A stretch of 64,000 bases of DNA from Bacteroidota bacterium (GTDB taxonomy: Bacteria > Bacteroidota > Bacteroidia > AKYH767-A > OLB10). Positions 27,585 to 38,020 of the stretch are shown piece after piece (position 1 is the first letter of the stretch; the number at the start of each line of letters is the position of its first letter). The notes under the pieces are model-generated. The model was not told where the DNA came from. It ran no database searches and saw only the letters and a program-made list of their open reading frames with translations. Made by a program: the position numbers and the translations under genes. The stretch spans positions 3,100,001 to 3,164,000 of the forward strand of contig CP064983.1 in assembly GCA_016699635.1 (NCBI GenBank). Reading direction: 5' to 3'.

Positions 27585-28598
27585 TTAATATTCTGACCGT
27601 TTTTTCTTTTTATCAGGAACAAGTAAGTAAGTACACAAAGGTATTCCATCAACAAACACGTCCAATGTTCTTTTTTTATTCGATTCAAATACATAATGGA
27701 AATAAACAAGACTATCAACCTGTGTAAAAGTATTTTGAATCTTTTCAGATTTTTTACCATCACGAATTTCAATCTTACCAATAGCAAGGCTATCCATAGA
27801 TTTAAAATAAAAACGTTTCTTCAAACCTTTGTAAACAGGTAATACACCATCAGCAGGTCTTAATGCATAAATGCCGTTATCAAAAAAGAAATCATAAACT
27901 TCAGGATAGTTCAAAAAAGTATTCTTGTCAACAATAGTATCTAAATATTGACGATTTCCATTTAATGGAAGATGCGTTAAAATTATCTGACGCGGATGTA
28001 ATGCAAAATATCTCTCAGTAAAGCGTTTTGTAAAAATCTTATCACCTTTTTCAAAATAGCCACTTGCCATCATCACATCCATCAAGTACCATTTATCATA
28101 TAGTTTAACAGTACTCCAGATATGATTTGGTTTTTTAATCTTTGTTCCCGGTAATTGATTTCTTCTTAAATAGCCATTCACCGAAAGGCATGTGATATTC
28201 ATTTTAGCACAGATAGCATTCAGAATATTTGCATAGCCTTCGGCTAGTGCAGTTTTGTTCTTAAAAACATCGTTAGCGTTGAGATTCGCTTTCTGCGGAT
28301 GGCGTTGGTTCTTTAAATCATAAGCTATGTTTTCTGTAATCCATCTGAATGCAGCCCTGAAACGAAAATGAGGGCGGTCAAATTCTCTGCTGATTACTTC
28401 AGCTAATGTATCAATGTTAACGCATTGTTCGGGTTTTAACTTTAACACAAACTCATCAACAGAACCATAATCAAGTACAGGAATTTTAATCCTCTTTTGT
28501 GAAAAAAGCGATGTGGAGAGAAACAAAAAACTATTGCCGTAAAAAACTTTTATGGAGCATATATGGTTTTGGTCAAAAAATTTTGTCCAAATTACCAC
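27585..28598 (-). CDS. Transglutaminase-like protein lacking the catalytic Cys
   Basis: 337 codons open to GTG 28598. The start is uncertain: an ATG at 28560 would give a signal-like leader if the A6 run at 28541-28546 were one base shorter. The core 'FRFRAAFRWITENIAYDLK', 'KTALAEGYANILNAICAKMNITC', 'NHIWSTVKLYDKWYLMDVMMASG' matches the transglutaminase-like (DUF3857-type) cysteine protease fold. The position of the nucleophile, normally 'VCEGYA', reads 'LAEGYA', so Cys is replaced by Ala. The His (NHIW) and Asp (LMDV) remain. Hence a secreted, probably non-catalytic homologue. It follows lgt by 25 bp, in the mtaB-lgt run. Confidence 0.72.
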   Translation of the reverse strand: MVIWTKFFDQNHICSIKVFYGNSFLFLSTSLFSQKRIKIPVLDYGSVDEFVLKLKPEQCVNIDTLAEVISREFDRPHFRFRAAFRWITENIAYDLKNQRHPQKANLNANDVFKNKTALAEGYANILNAICAKMNITCLSVNGYLRRNQLPGTKIKKPNHIWSTVKLYDKWYLMDVMMASGYFEKGDKIFTKRFTERYFALHPRQIILTHLPLNGNRQYLDTIVDKNTFLNYPEVYDFFFDNGIYALRPADGVLPVYKGLKKRFYFKSMDSLAIGKIEIRDGKKSEKIQNTFTQVDSLVYFHYVFESNKKRTLDVFVDGIPLCTYLLVPDKKKKRSEY

Positions 28599-28623
28599 AA
28601 TATTCTTTTAAAGTCAACAGGCT

Positions 28624-29779
28624 TTAAGATGAACCGGAATTTTTTCTTCTTAAAAGCGTAATTCCAACGATTGAAACAATAATACATGCAACAGCTATAA
28701 GCTCTGCCTGTGTAATTGCTTTTCCAAATATGTGGTACTTTGTATTGACTCTGATCTGTTCAATTGCCAAACGTTCTACACCTGTGAATAGCAGGTAAAC
28801 AAAGAAAAGTATTCCCGGAGTAACTATTCTAGTTCGTAGCTTCCACAAAACAAAGAATAATAAAATACAGGCAATTGCTTCATATAATGGTGTAGGAAAA
28901 ACAGGAGGTATCAATTCATAGCAATGTTTGCCAACACATCCAGCAATAGGAACACCCTCTCCAATTACATTGTGTGGATAGTTATAACTCCACATCCAAT
29001 CAGGAAATGGAAACCAAGAAGGTTTTGCAAGTGTATTTACAATTCCCCAGTCACCATCGCCTGAAAAGTGACAACCTAATCTGCCTGTGCCATAAGTCAG
29101 CATTAATGCAGGTGCAGCAACATCACACATCACCAATGGCGGCACATTTAATTTTTTATTGCTATACCATATCACAGCTAAAGCACCACAAATCAATCCG
29201 CCAAAAAAAAGTTAAACCGCTGAACGATATCAATGCATCAACAGGATCTTTAAGAAAGTCATCAATGTTTTCAAGATTATGAAATATTTTGGCACCTATT
29301 AATCCTGCAACGGCAGCAGCAATGGTAATATTCATTACAAACTGATGAGGATACCCAACTTCTGTAACAGTCTGCGGCACTGCCAATTTTTGCTTTTCTT
29401 TTTCTTTGTATTTGCTCCAAACAGAATAGGCACCGAGTAATATCCCGCCAATGACATTACCTCTTGTTGATAATAAAAAGCCTTGTGGATCATTAACAAG
29501 GTCACTGTAATTCAAAATGGCATCAAGCAATTTAAAGCCAACTAAAAATCCTACAACACCTGACCAAAACAACTCTGCTGTTGATGCAGGTTTTCCTTTA
29601 ATGGTAGTAACGGTGAAAGACTTTAATAAACCATTTTGCTCTTTGCGTTTAAACTCTAAGATTAAAATATATGCAGCCAAAAAAAATGACAATGCCAATA
29701 TGAGCCCGAATGTTTGAATTGGCAATGGAATATTTATGCCCAATAAATCATGGAGTGCATCGGATAGAGTAGGGTACAT
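28624..29779 (-). CDS. lgt: Prolipoprotein diacylglyceryl transferase (frameshifted)
   Basis: Two frames (29162-29779, 28624-29196) join into about 384 residues if one A is removed from A8 at 29203-29210, giving 'SFSGLTFFGGLICGALAVIWY'. Lgt transfers diacylglycerol from phosphatidylglycerol to the lipobox Cys of prolipoproteins at the inner membrane. It is needed for the many lipoproteins in this window. Seen: 'LPIQTFGLILALSFFLAAYIL', the long loop typical of Bacteroidota Lgt, 'GRLGCHFSGDGDWG' (the conserved GR.G..x.GD signature) and C-terminal helices. Essential in most Gram-negatives, so the shift is almost certainly a sequencing error. 12 bp downstream of mtaB. Confidence 0.9.
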
Positions 29780-29791
29780 GGGCAGAAATTA

Positions 29792-31123
29792 TTAAGCCGT
29801 GATTGATTCTAAAATTGTACAGTTAACTTCATGGCTGTCATTGTCGGTTGCACCGATTTTACATTCAATTACTTTATTTACCATTTCGTTATTGAAAGGT
29901 GTTGAAACTCTCACATAGTTTTCGGAATAGCCTGACATTATTCCATTCTTGTTTTCGTGTTCAAAAAGTACTTTGGCTGTTTTACCTTCTTGTGACCGAT
30001 AAAATATTCCGAGTTTTTTCTCCGAAAGTATGCGCAGCATATTGGTTCTTCTTTTCCTTTCTGCAACCGGAACAACAGGCTTCATTTCAATAGCAGGAGT
30101 GTTTGCTCTTTCAGAATAAGTAAAAACATGCAGGTAAGAAATATCAGCTTCGTTCAAATATTTATAAGTCTGAAGAAAATCTTCCTCCGTTTCACCGGGA
30201 AATCCTGTAATCACATCAACACCAATACAGGCATCGGGCATCAACTTTTTAATTTTATTTATCCGTGATGTGTAATGCGAAGTCAGGTAACGTCTGCGCA
30301 TCAGTTTCAGAATTTTATCAGAACCGCTTTGTAATGGAATATGAAAATGTGGCATAAATTTCTTAGAGCAGCTAACCAATTCAATGATTTCTTCTGTTAG
30401 CAGGTTTGGTTCAATAGACGAAATTCTGAATCGGATATCAGCATCCAAAGCATCTAATGCAGAAACTAATGGAAAAAATTCTGTTGCATGCTTTTTCTCA
30501 CCGGGCAGTTTACCAAAGTCACCTAAATTAACTCCTGTCAGAACAATCTCTTTTGCACCTCTATCAACAATTTGTTTTACATTTTCTATGACATTTTCAA
30601 TTGTATTACTTCTGCTTGCGCCACGCGCCAATGGTATGGTGCAAAATGTGCAACCATAATCACAGCCATCCTGAACTTTCAGAAAAACACGAGTTCTGTC
30701 ACCTTCGGAGTAGCTGCTTGTAAACTGATGATGATCGGCAATGTCGCAAGAAAAAACCTGTGCTTCGGTTTGCTTTTTAAGCTTTTGCAAATAATGCGGA
30801 ATGTTGAACTTTTCACTTGCACCTAATACAAGGCTAACACCCGGAATTGTAGCAATTGCATCTGGTTTTAGCTGTGCATAACAGCCAATAATGATGACAC
30901 ATCCTTCGGGATTTGCTGCTAAAGCTCTGTTGACGTGTTGGCGGCATTCTCTATCAGCATTTTCAGTAACAGAACAGGTATTTATGACATAAACATCAGC
31001 AGTATCAGAAAACGAAACTTTTTTGTAGCCTGCAGCTTGCAATTGACGGCCAATTGTTGAAGTCTCAGCAAAGTTCAATTTACAACCTAAGGTGTGAAAA
31101 GCTACAGTAGATTCCCTTGTCAT
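29792..31123 (-). CDS. mtaB: tRNA t6A37 methylthiotransferase MtaB
   Basis: 443 residues from ATG 31123. The frame extends to 31180, but a -7 promoter element sits at 31131-31138. It is a radical-SAM enzyme with two 4Fe-4S clusters that converts t6A37 to ms2t6A37 in ANN-decoding tRNAs. N-terminal UPF0004 cysteines are in 'HTLGCKLN' (C14), 'NTCSVTE' (C50) and 'IGCYAQ' (C81). The SAM cluster 'CDYGCTFC' is at 154-161. The 'GVNLGDFG' motif and C-terminal TRAM domain follow. MtaB rather than MiaB/RimO is indicated by 'GCKLN' and 'IPLARG.SRS'. Confidence 0.93.
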   Translation of the reverse strand: MTRESTVAFHTLGCKLNFAETSTIGRQLQAAGYKKVSFSDTADVYVINTCSVTENADRECRQHVNRALAANPEGCVIIIGCYAQLKPDAIATIPGVSLVLGASEKFNIPHYLQKLKKQTEAQVFSCDIADHHQFTSSYSEGDRTRVFLKVQDGCDYGCTFCTIPLARGASRSNTIENVIENVKQIVDRGAKEIVLTGVNLGDFGKLPGEKKHATEFFPLVSALDALDADIRFRISSIEPNLLTEEIIELVSCSKKFMPHFHIPLQSGSDKILKLMRRRYLTSHYTSRINKIKKLMPDACIGVDVITGFPGETEEDFLQTYKYLNEADISYLHVFTYSERANTPAIEMKPVVPVAERKRRTNMLRILSEKKLGIFYRSQEGKTAKVLFEHENKNGIMSGYSENYVRVSTPFNNEMVNKVIECKIGATDNDSHEVNCTILESITA

Positions 31124-31130
31124 TAGCGTG

Positions 31131-31138
31131 CAAAAATA
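31131..31138 (-). promoter_or_regulatory. TAnnTTTG -7 element only 7 bp from the mtaB ATG
   Basis: TATTTTTG on the minus strand. Its last G is separated from ATG 31123 by 7 bp, so the transcript would start at or within a few bases of the start codon. Confidence 0.5.
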
Positions 31139-31228
31139 GCAATTACCGCTGAACTTTACATTCCAAAAAACTCCTTTCATTTTGAACTAATCAATAAGAG
31201 TGTGAATTTTGCAGTCTATTCAAAAATA

Positions 31229-32980
31229 ATGTCAACAAGCGGAACAGCATTTAATTGGAAGGTGCTAAACAGGATTATGTTCTATGTAAAGCCTTTCCGG
31301 TTTCTTTTTGTAGCCACAGTGGTTATCACTGTGTTGCTTGCTGTATTGGCACCATTACGACCCTGGCTTACACAGCAGGCACTTGATATTGACATTGCAA
31401 AACACGACATCAAAGGTCTTACACGCACTGTTGCTTTCATGTTTGGTGTTCTGCTACTACAATCATTGCTTCAGTTTGTCTATACTACCTTAACAAACCG
31501 ACTTGGACAGGAAGTAATACTTTCATTACGTAATAATTTGTTTAAGAAGGTCAGCGGTTTTGGGCTAGCTTATTTTGATAAAACTCCTCTTGGAATTACA
31601 ATTACACGATTGGTAAGCGATATGGAAACCATTGCAGATATATTTTCTGATGGGTTGATTCTTATAATAAGTGATATGCTTCAGGTAGTGGTAATTATTG
31701 CTGTAATGTTTTACATCCATCCACAACTTGCTGCAATTTCTTTATCTACTATTCCTGTTCTGTTGATTGCTACCAGAGTTTTTCAGAAAAATATCAGAAA
31801 AACTTTTAATGATGTGCGCATACAGGTAGCTAAACTAAACGAATTTGTTCAGGAGCATTTAGTTGCAATGAGAATTGTACAACTTTTTAATCGTGAAGAA
31901 GAGGAGTTAAATAAGTTTCATGAAATTAATGCCAAGCATCGCGATGCCAATATCCGTTCTATATGGTATTACAGTTTGTTTTTCCCAGTTGTAGAAATTC
32001 TCTCTGCTGTTTCAATAGGGCTTATAGTTTGGTATGGTGGTTTAAATGTACTTCAAAGTTCTATCAGTTTAGGCTTACTTGTTGCTTTTATTCAATATAT
32101 CAACCAATTGTTCAGGCCAATTCGTGAACTTGCTGATAAGTTTAACACCTTACAAATGGGCATGGTAAGTTCAGAAAGAGTTTTCAAGTTGCTCGATGAA
32201 CCATTTACAGAAGTTAATTCAGGCACAAAAAGTGCCGATAATATAATAGGCAAAATTGAATTCAGAGATGTGTGGTTTGCCTATAAAAATGAGGAGTGGA
32301 TTTTGCGAGGTCTTTCCTTTACTATTCCTGCAGGGCAATCTGTAGCTATTGTTGGCTCAACAGGTGCAGGGAAAACTACTATTGTAAGTTTGATTAACCG
32401 CTTATATGAAATTCAAAAAGGACAGATTTTAATTGATGATGTTGATATCAGAGATTATGATTTGTACAGTCTGAGAAATGCTATAGGCGTTGTCCTTCAG
32501 GATGTCTTTCTTTTTTCTGACAGTATAAAGAACAATATTACACTCTATAGAGAACAAGATGACCTTGTGATTGAAGCCTTGTTGAAACAAACAGGAGCAT
32601 GGCATTTTGTGGAAAAGTTGCCCGGTCAGCTACATTACAATCCCGGAGAAAGGGGAGGGTTAATCAGCACCGGACAGAGGCAGCTATTATCATTTGCCAG
32701 AGTGTTGGCACATCAGCCTAAACTAATTATTTTGGATGAGGCAACAAGCAGTGTTGACAGTAAGCTGGAGCAGCTTTTGGTTAATGCAACAGAAATGCTG
32801 ACAAAAAACCGGACTTCAATTATTATTGCCCATCGTTTATCAACTATAGAAAAGGCTGATCGCATTATTGTTTTACATAAGGGTGAAATTGCCGAAGACG
32901 GAAATCATCAAAATCTATTAGGAAAGAAAGGTATTTATGCTCACCTTCATGATGTTCAATTTAAACAGCCATCAGCATAA
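31229..32980 (+). CDS. ABC transporter, fused permease and ATPase (MsbA/MdlB-like exporter)
   Basis: 583 residues from ATG 31229 (open to GTG 31202). Six membrane helices span about 20-310. A nucleotide-binding domain follows with Walker A 'GSTGAGKTT', Q-loop 'VVLQDVFLF', signature 'STGQRQLLS' (variant of LSGGQ), Walker B 'LIILDEATSSVD' and H-loop 'IIIAHRLST'. Half-transporters of this kind homodimerise or pair with a second half to export lipids or drugs. No partner half-transporter is adjacent. Substrate unknown. Divergent from mtaB. Confidence 0.9.
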   Translation: MSTSGTAFNWKVLNRIMFYVKPFRFLFVATVVITVLLAVLAPLRPWLTQQALDIDIAKHDIKGLTRTVAFMFGVLLLQSLLQFVYTTLTNRLGQEVILSLRNNLFKKVSGFGLAYFDKTPLGITITRLVSDMETIADIFSDGLILIISDMLQVVVIIAVMFYIHPQLAAISLSTIPVLLIATRVFQKNIRKTFNDVRIQVAKLNEFVQEHLVAMRIVQLFNREEEELNKFHEINAKHRDANIRSIWYYSLFFPVVEILSAVSIGLIVWYGGLNVLQSSISLGLLVAFIQYINQLFRPIRELADKFNTLQMGMVSSERVFKLLDEPFTEVNSGTKSADNIIGKIEFRDVWFAYKNEEWILRGLSFTIPAGQSVAIVGSTGAGKTTIVSLINRLYEIQKGQILIDDVDIRDYDLYSLRNAIGVVLQDVFLFSDSIKNNITLYREQDDLVIEALLKQTGAWHFVEKLPGQLHYNPGERGGLISTGQRQLLSFARVLAHQPKLIILDEATSSVDSKLEQLLVNATEMLTKNRTSIIIAHRLSTIEKADRIIVLHKGEIAEDGNHQNLLGKKGIYAHLHDVQFKQPSA

Positions 32981-33027
32981 CTTATAAGTGTTGATTTTTG
33001 TTTCTTTGCATAATATTATTTCATAAA

Positions 33028-33660
33028 ATGAAAACATTTTCCGGACTTATCACGGTATTAATTTCTTGTTCTATTAATGCCTTTTCTCAGGGTTCAGCAA
33101 TTATAAAAGAAGATGCTCTACAGGTTAATAAATTTAATGATGGTGTTTATTTTACATTAACAGACCTGCAACATAACACACCAACTGTTACTAAAGATCA
33201 TCTCATAAAATCATATTACGACCAATCTGATTTCAGTATCGGCCAGTGGGCATCAACACAAAACTTATTTTATACTGCAAAAGATGAGAATAAATTGAAA
33301 GTCAACCGAGATAGCTTATGGGGTTATGTAGAAAATGGAACTCCTTACATTTATCTTAACGACAGGTTTCATCGGTTTTCAACAGCAAGAGCCATTTCAG
33401 TATTTACGGAAAGCTATCCTAATATCAAAGCAGGCTTAGCACCTGTGGTAACAGAAGCAAGATCTACAGCAGTTATCAATCTGTTTATACTTTCCACAGG
33501 AAAAATAATGGAATTTACTCCTGAAAATGTTGCCGATGCAATTGAAGGCAATGAACAACTTTATAAGGAGTTTAATGCATTAAAATCGTGGAAACAAAAA
33601 CGCAAAAAAATGTATAGGTTTGTGGAGCGGTATAATGAAAGTGTTAGTTTTAATAATTAA
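33028..33660 (+). CDS. Hypothetical secreted protein
   Basis: 210 residues from ATG 33028, chosen because it begins a signal peptide (MKTFSGLITVLISCSINAFSQ). The mature part has 'GVYFTLTDLQHNTPTV', 'SLWGYVENGTPYIYLNDRFHRFS' and a basic C-terminal segment 'LKSWKQKRKKMYRFVERYNE'. Similar architecture is common in uncharacterised Bacteroidota periplasmic proteins, but I recognise no named family. It ends 8 bp before the presumed start of the GH5-like lipoprotein. Confidence 0.65.
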   Translation: MKTFSGLITVLISCSINAFSQGSAIIKEDALQVNKFNDGVYFTLTDLQHNTPTVTKDHLIKSYYDQSDFSIGQWASTQNLFYTAKDENKLKVNRDSLWGYVENGTPYIYLNDRFHRFSTARAISVFTESYPNIKAGLAPVVTEARSTAVINLFILSTGKIMEFTPENVADAIEGNEQLYKEFNALKSWKQKRKKMYRFVERYNESVSFNN

Positions 33661-33668
33661 ATCTACTA

Positions 33669-35164
33669 ATGAAAAAAACTATATCCTTAGATTAATTATT
33701 TCAATTCCTGTAATAGGCTTAGCGTTTATTAGCTGTTCAAATGAAGGCAATAATCTGAATAGCAATGTAAAAAAATCTGAATTCGTAACAATTAAGGAGA
33801 ATAAATTTTATTGTGACAATAAAGAATTTTATCCATTAGTAATTAATTATAAGGCAGATTTAATCTCTGATGGTAATTCATATTGGATTGGACCACATGC
33901 AGCTTATTATAAAAATAAGGAAGCAATTAGTTATAACAGAGATTCATGTCTAATGTATATTAAAAATGATTTTAAATGGATAAAGGAATTAGGGTATAAT
34001 GCAATTAGATTAGTTGGCTCACCAACTGAGCCAGCCATTGATTATTCAAATGGATCAGTATATTACTATGCCACCGGAAAAGATAACAAATCTTATAATT
34101 TATTTTTGGATGACTCTAAAATCATGCTGCTATATCAGGCAATTGATGAGATAATATCAATTGCAGATCAAAATGATTTAAAGCTGATTTTACTTACACC
34201 AATCAATACAAAATATAATAAAACAGAAGCATGTTTTGAGAAGTTTGCTACTCATTATAAAGACAGACCTGCAATCATGGCCTATGACTTATATAATGAG
34301 CCTTTATATTTTGATACACTTTTACGAGAAAAAAAAGAAGTATATGAAATCGTAAAACATTGGCAAGACATTAAAAACAAGTATGCTCCAAATCAGCTTT
34401 CAACAATTGGAATGACAGGAGTAAGAGAAGTACTTGAATGGGATCCAAATCTCATGAGTGTAGATTTTCTTTCCTTTCACCCATATGAATATGAGCCTAA
34501 TCAGGTTTTAAGTGAGATTTATTGGTATGGTAAATATGTTAAAATTCCTTGGATGATTGGAGAAACAGGTGTGCCGGCTGATGATGATTCTGTAAAATAT
34601 AACATCCAAACTCTCTTTGCAGAGAAAACACTATTACAAACATTTAATTGCGGTGGTTTAGGGTATTCCTGGTGGCAATTTAAAGATGTTCAATGGTTAG
34701 ATTTTCACCAAGATTATTTGGGTGTGATAAATCAAAATGGCATAACAAAATTAAAAGATCAAACAATAGTTGAAGGAACTGCAAAACCTATGAATGCTGT
34801 AATTGAAACATTTAACCCAAGTAAAGTAACTCGTGATTGTTATTTACCCGAAAACTATTACAATTACTCAAGACATAAATATTTTAAATTAACAGGTAAA
34901 ATTGCTGACGAATCCGGCAAACCAATTGAAGGTGGAATAATTCTAGGATGGAGTGAAGATTGGAGATTTTCATATCATACAGTATCTAAGTCTGATGGTT
35001 CATTTGAACTGTTTTCTAATTTCCCATTATTTCATTGGCGTTTGTCTGCAACAATGTATGATAGATTAAGTGGTGATATTGTACCGGATCTAAATCAAAA
35101 AGATAAACAAGGCACTATCAATACTTCTATAGGTGTATTAACTCTTAAAAAAATAGAACTATAA
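33669..35164 (+). CDS. GH5-like (clan GH-A) surface lipoprotein with C-terminal Ig-type domain
   Basis: The open frame reaches 33620, but the natural start is ATG 33669. Adding one A to A7 (33672-33678) gives 'MKKNYILRLIISIPVIGLAFISC', a good lipoprotein leader (Cys23), and about 498 residues. A TIM-barrel glycosidase follows: 'LGYNAIRLVGSP', acid/base Glu in 'YDLYNEP' (about 211) and nucleophile Glu in 'IGETGVP' (about 299), the clan GH-A pattern of mannanases and cellulases. After about 415, 'FKLTGKIADESGKPIEGGIILG..' looks like a carboxypeptidase-regulatory-like sandwich. The protein probably trims a beta-glycan at the cell surface. It opens the AT-rich block together with two polytopic proteins. 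Confidence 0.78.
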
Positions 35165-35171
35165 GTTATAA

Positions 35172-36570
35172 ATGTTAAAAAGAGTTCACACTTTCAGTAG
35201 CAATAAGGTCTTCTTAATTACGATTATATTATTTACCTTAACTTATTCTGTCTATTACTTTTTTACTCTTAAAATTTGGGAGAAGAGAGAAGTTTTTGTT
35301 TCAGATCAGTTTTTATATTACTCATATCTGCCTGCATACTTTATTGAGAATGATTTGACTTTTAATTTCATTGACAATAAGATTGATAATCATTATCATT
35401 ATTTATGGTATGCAACGAATGATGGAAAAAAATATATAAAGATGACCATGGGTGTGGCTTTTTGTCAGGCTCCATTTTTTCTAATAGCACATTATATTTC
35501 GCCCCACTTTGGATATCAATCAAATGGCTTTACTTTTCCATATCAGTTAGCATTTTGTTTTAGTCCAATATTTTACGCCTTAGTTGGACTTATTTTTATT
35601 TTTAAAATTTTAAGAAAGTATTACTCAGTTTTTATTGCCGGAATCACTACTTTATTAATCTACTTTGCTACAAACATTTTCGCCTGCATATTCATAAATC
35701 CAGGATTGTCTCATTCTTATGGTTTTTTGTTTATGGCCGCATCACTTTTTCTATTTATTAAGTGGATAGCAAAACCCAATTATCTCAACTCAATTATACT
35801 TGGAATATGTCTTGGAATGTTAATTTTAATTCGGCCTACCAATGGATTAATATTGATTCTTTTAGGGAGCTATCTTGCTTCAAATTGCAAGAAATTATCC
35901 AAACTATTTGAATTTATTAAATCAAATTGGAAATTCATTGCCTTAATTGTTCTATTCTGTTTTCTTGTATTTATTCCACAAATGCTTTATTGGAAGAAAA
36001 TCTCAGGTAGTTATTTGTTTTATTCTTACCATGATTCTAATAGTGTAGAGCGATTTTATTTTAACATTATGAATGTTTTTTATGGTTTATTTGGCTTTAG
36101 AAGAGGATTGTTTATCTATACTCCAGTCATGATACTGGCAGTTTTTGGGTTTTTCTTAATGAATAAAACCGAAAAAGAACTAAAATGGCCAATATTGATA
36201 TTCTTACTGGTTTTTATTTTAATTACTCTATCATGGTGGTGTTGGTGGTATGGTGGAAGTTTCGGGGCAAGAAGTTTTATTGAGGTTTATGCCTTAATGG
36301 TCATTCCGCTAGCAGCTTTTATTAGGTATATCAATTCTTCTACTTTAAAAAGAATTGTTTTTTTTTCCAACTTTGGTCTTTCTATGCTATTTAAATATTT
36401 TTCAGACAAACCAATATGAGCATAATCTTTTACATTATGATAGTATGACTAAAGAGGCTTACTTTGCAGTATTCTTGAAAAAAAAATTCCCAGATAACTA
36501 TATTAAATTAATTCAACAACCAGATTATGATAATGCCAAAAAAGGACTACCTGAAAGAATATCTAATTAG
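35172..36570 (+). CDS. Polytopic membrane protein, GT-C-like glycosyltransferase candidate (frameshifted)
   Basis: About 465 residues when one T is removed from T9 at 36358-36366. The second frame supplies the C-terminus 'LNIFQTNQYEHNLLHYDSMT' and '...PDYDNAKKGLPE'. There are roughly 10 hydrophobic helices. Before the first large loop it has 'DQFLYYSYLPAYFIENDLTF', and there are periplasmic loops with 'SWWCWWYGGSFGARSFIEVYALMVIPLAAF'. The latter 'WW.GG.FG.R...' motif is typical of uncharacterised Bacteroidota GT39/GT87-like proteins. I infer polyprenyl-phosphate-sugar-dependent transfer on the periplasmic side; this is not proven. It starts 7 bp after the GH5-like gene and overlaps the next gene by 44 bp. 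Confidence 0.65.
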
Positions 36571-37978
36571 TCATAGGGCTGCATTTTTAGTCGTTCTTTT
36601 TTTTGGAATTCTTTATAGCTCTATTTCGTTAGTAAATCATTACAATTTCAGAACCTATGCTTGGGATCTTGGAATAAATAACAACGCCATTTATGATTAT
36701 GCGCATTTTAGATGGAATGATTGTATGTTGCTGCAACCTCAGTTTAAAAATGTTTTGGGAGATCATTTAACCCTATTGCCAATATTAGTCTCTCCCCTAT
36801 ATTGGATTTTCGGTTCCTACACTATGCTTATTTTTCAAATAATTTCAATCTTATTTGGTGGATATGGGATCTATGTTTATTTTTTATCTGAATCAAATGA
36901 TAAAAAGTTTTCTTTAATTGCAATGATTTTCTTTTTTTCAATTTGGGGTATTTATTCCGCACTTGCATTTGATTATCATGATAACGTTGTTGCTGCAATG
37001 TTAGTACCATGGTTTATTTATTACTTCAAACAAAATAATATTCGATTAACTTTTTTATTTTTTGTTCTGATATGTATTAGTAAAGAGAATATGGCCTTAT
37101 GGATGATTTTTATCGCATTGGGGCTTATGGTTAACGATTATAAGTCAAGTCACTTGGTAAAGAGAGCTCTTCTATTTACTTTTTTTGCAGCTGTTTACTT
37201 TGTTGTTGCTATAAAATTTATTATCCCAATACTCTCCGGTGACAACAGGGGTTACTTACACTTCAATTATAATGCTATCGGTAATAATATTTCAGATGCT
37301 ATTATCAATATCATTACTAAGCCTAAATATGTATTCAGTTTGCTTTTTGAAAACGGTGTTTCTGATCAGTCTTTATTTGGCATAAAATCAGAATTACATT
37401 ATGTGGTTTTATTGTCAGGAGGGATATTCTTGATTTTAAGACCACAATATTTAATAATGTTAATACCAATTTATGCGCAAAAACTTTTAAATGATGACTT
37501 TGCAAAGTGGGGTATTAATTATCAATATTCTATCGAGTTTGTTCCAATTTTAGCACTTGCATCATTTAGTTATATAAATCAAGCTTTTAAAAATTATAAA
37601 ACCGTTGCTAGTGTTATCTTGTTATTTATAACAATGCTGATTACAGCCATTACCTTGGATTCTCGCGTTTCAAAATGGTTTGATCCTGAACAATACAGAT
37701 TTTATCAAAAGCAACATTATGTTTCTGATGTAAACGTAAATGAAATTAATAAAGCTTTAGCAATAATACCTTCTTCAGCTAGTGTAAGTGCCTCTTCCCG
37801 GTTAGTACCTCATTTATCATTTAGAGACTACATTTACCAGTTTCCTGTAGTGGAAAATGCAGAGTATATTGTAATACTAGATACAGATAAGGTTTATCCA
37901 TTAAGTGCAGAAGAACTACAAAAACAAATTAAAGAATTAAAAGATTCAAAAGCCTGGGAATTAATCTACAATCAATAG
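36527..37978 (+). CDS. DUF2079-family polytopic membrane protein
   Basis: 483 residues with about 11 membrane helices. 'FRTYAWDLGINNNAIYDYAHFRW' and 'NVLGDHLTLLPILVSPLYWIF' near the N-terminus, and 'WGINYQYSIEFVPILALAS', match DUF2079, a family of predicted GT-C-type membrane proteins. The acidic D in 'WDLG' and 'GDH' may correspond to the metal/donor Asp of GT-C enzymes. It ends with a periplasmic-looking soluble tail ('EINKALAIIPSSASVSASS'). Starts inside the previous gene (translational coupling). Function inferred only. Confidence 0.75.
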   Translation: MIMPKKDYLKEYLISHRAAFLVVLFFGILYSSISLVNHYNFRTYAWDLGINNNAIYDYAHFRWNDCMLLQPQFKNVLGDHLTLLPILVSPLYWIFGSYTMLIFQIISILFGGYGIYVYFLSESNDKKFSLIAMIFFFSIWGIYSALAFDYHDNVVAAMLVPWFIYYFKQNNIRLTFLFFVLICISKENMALWMIFIALGLMVNDYKSSHLVKRALLFTFFAAVYFVVAIKFIIPILSGDNRGYLHFNYNAIGNNISDAIINIITKPKYVFSLLFENGVSDQSLFGIKSELHYVVLLSGGIFLILRPQYLIMLIPIYAQKLLNDDFAKWGINYQYSIEFVPILALASFSYINQAFKNYKTVASVILLFITMLITAITLDSRVSKWFDPEQYRFYQKQHYVSDVNVNEINKALAIIPSSASVSASSRLVPHLSFRDYIYQFPVVENAEYIVILDTDKVYPLSAEELQKQIKELKDSKAWELIYNQ

Positions 37979-38020
37979 AAATTATTGATATTTAGAAAAT
38001 CAAGTAAAGTTATATTTTAA

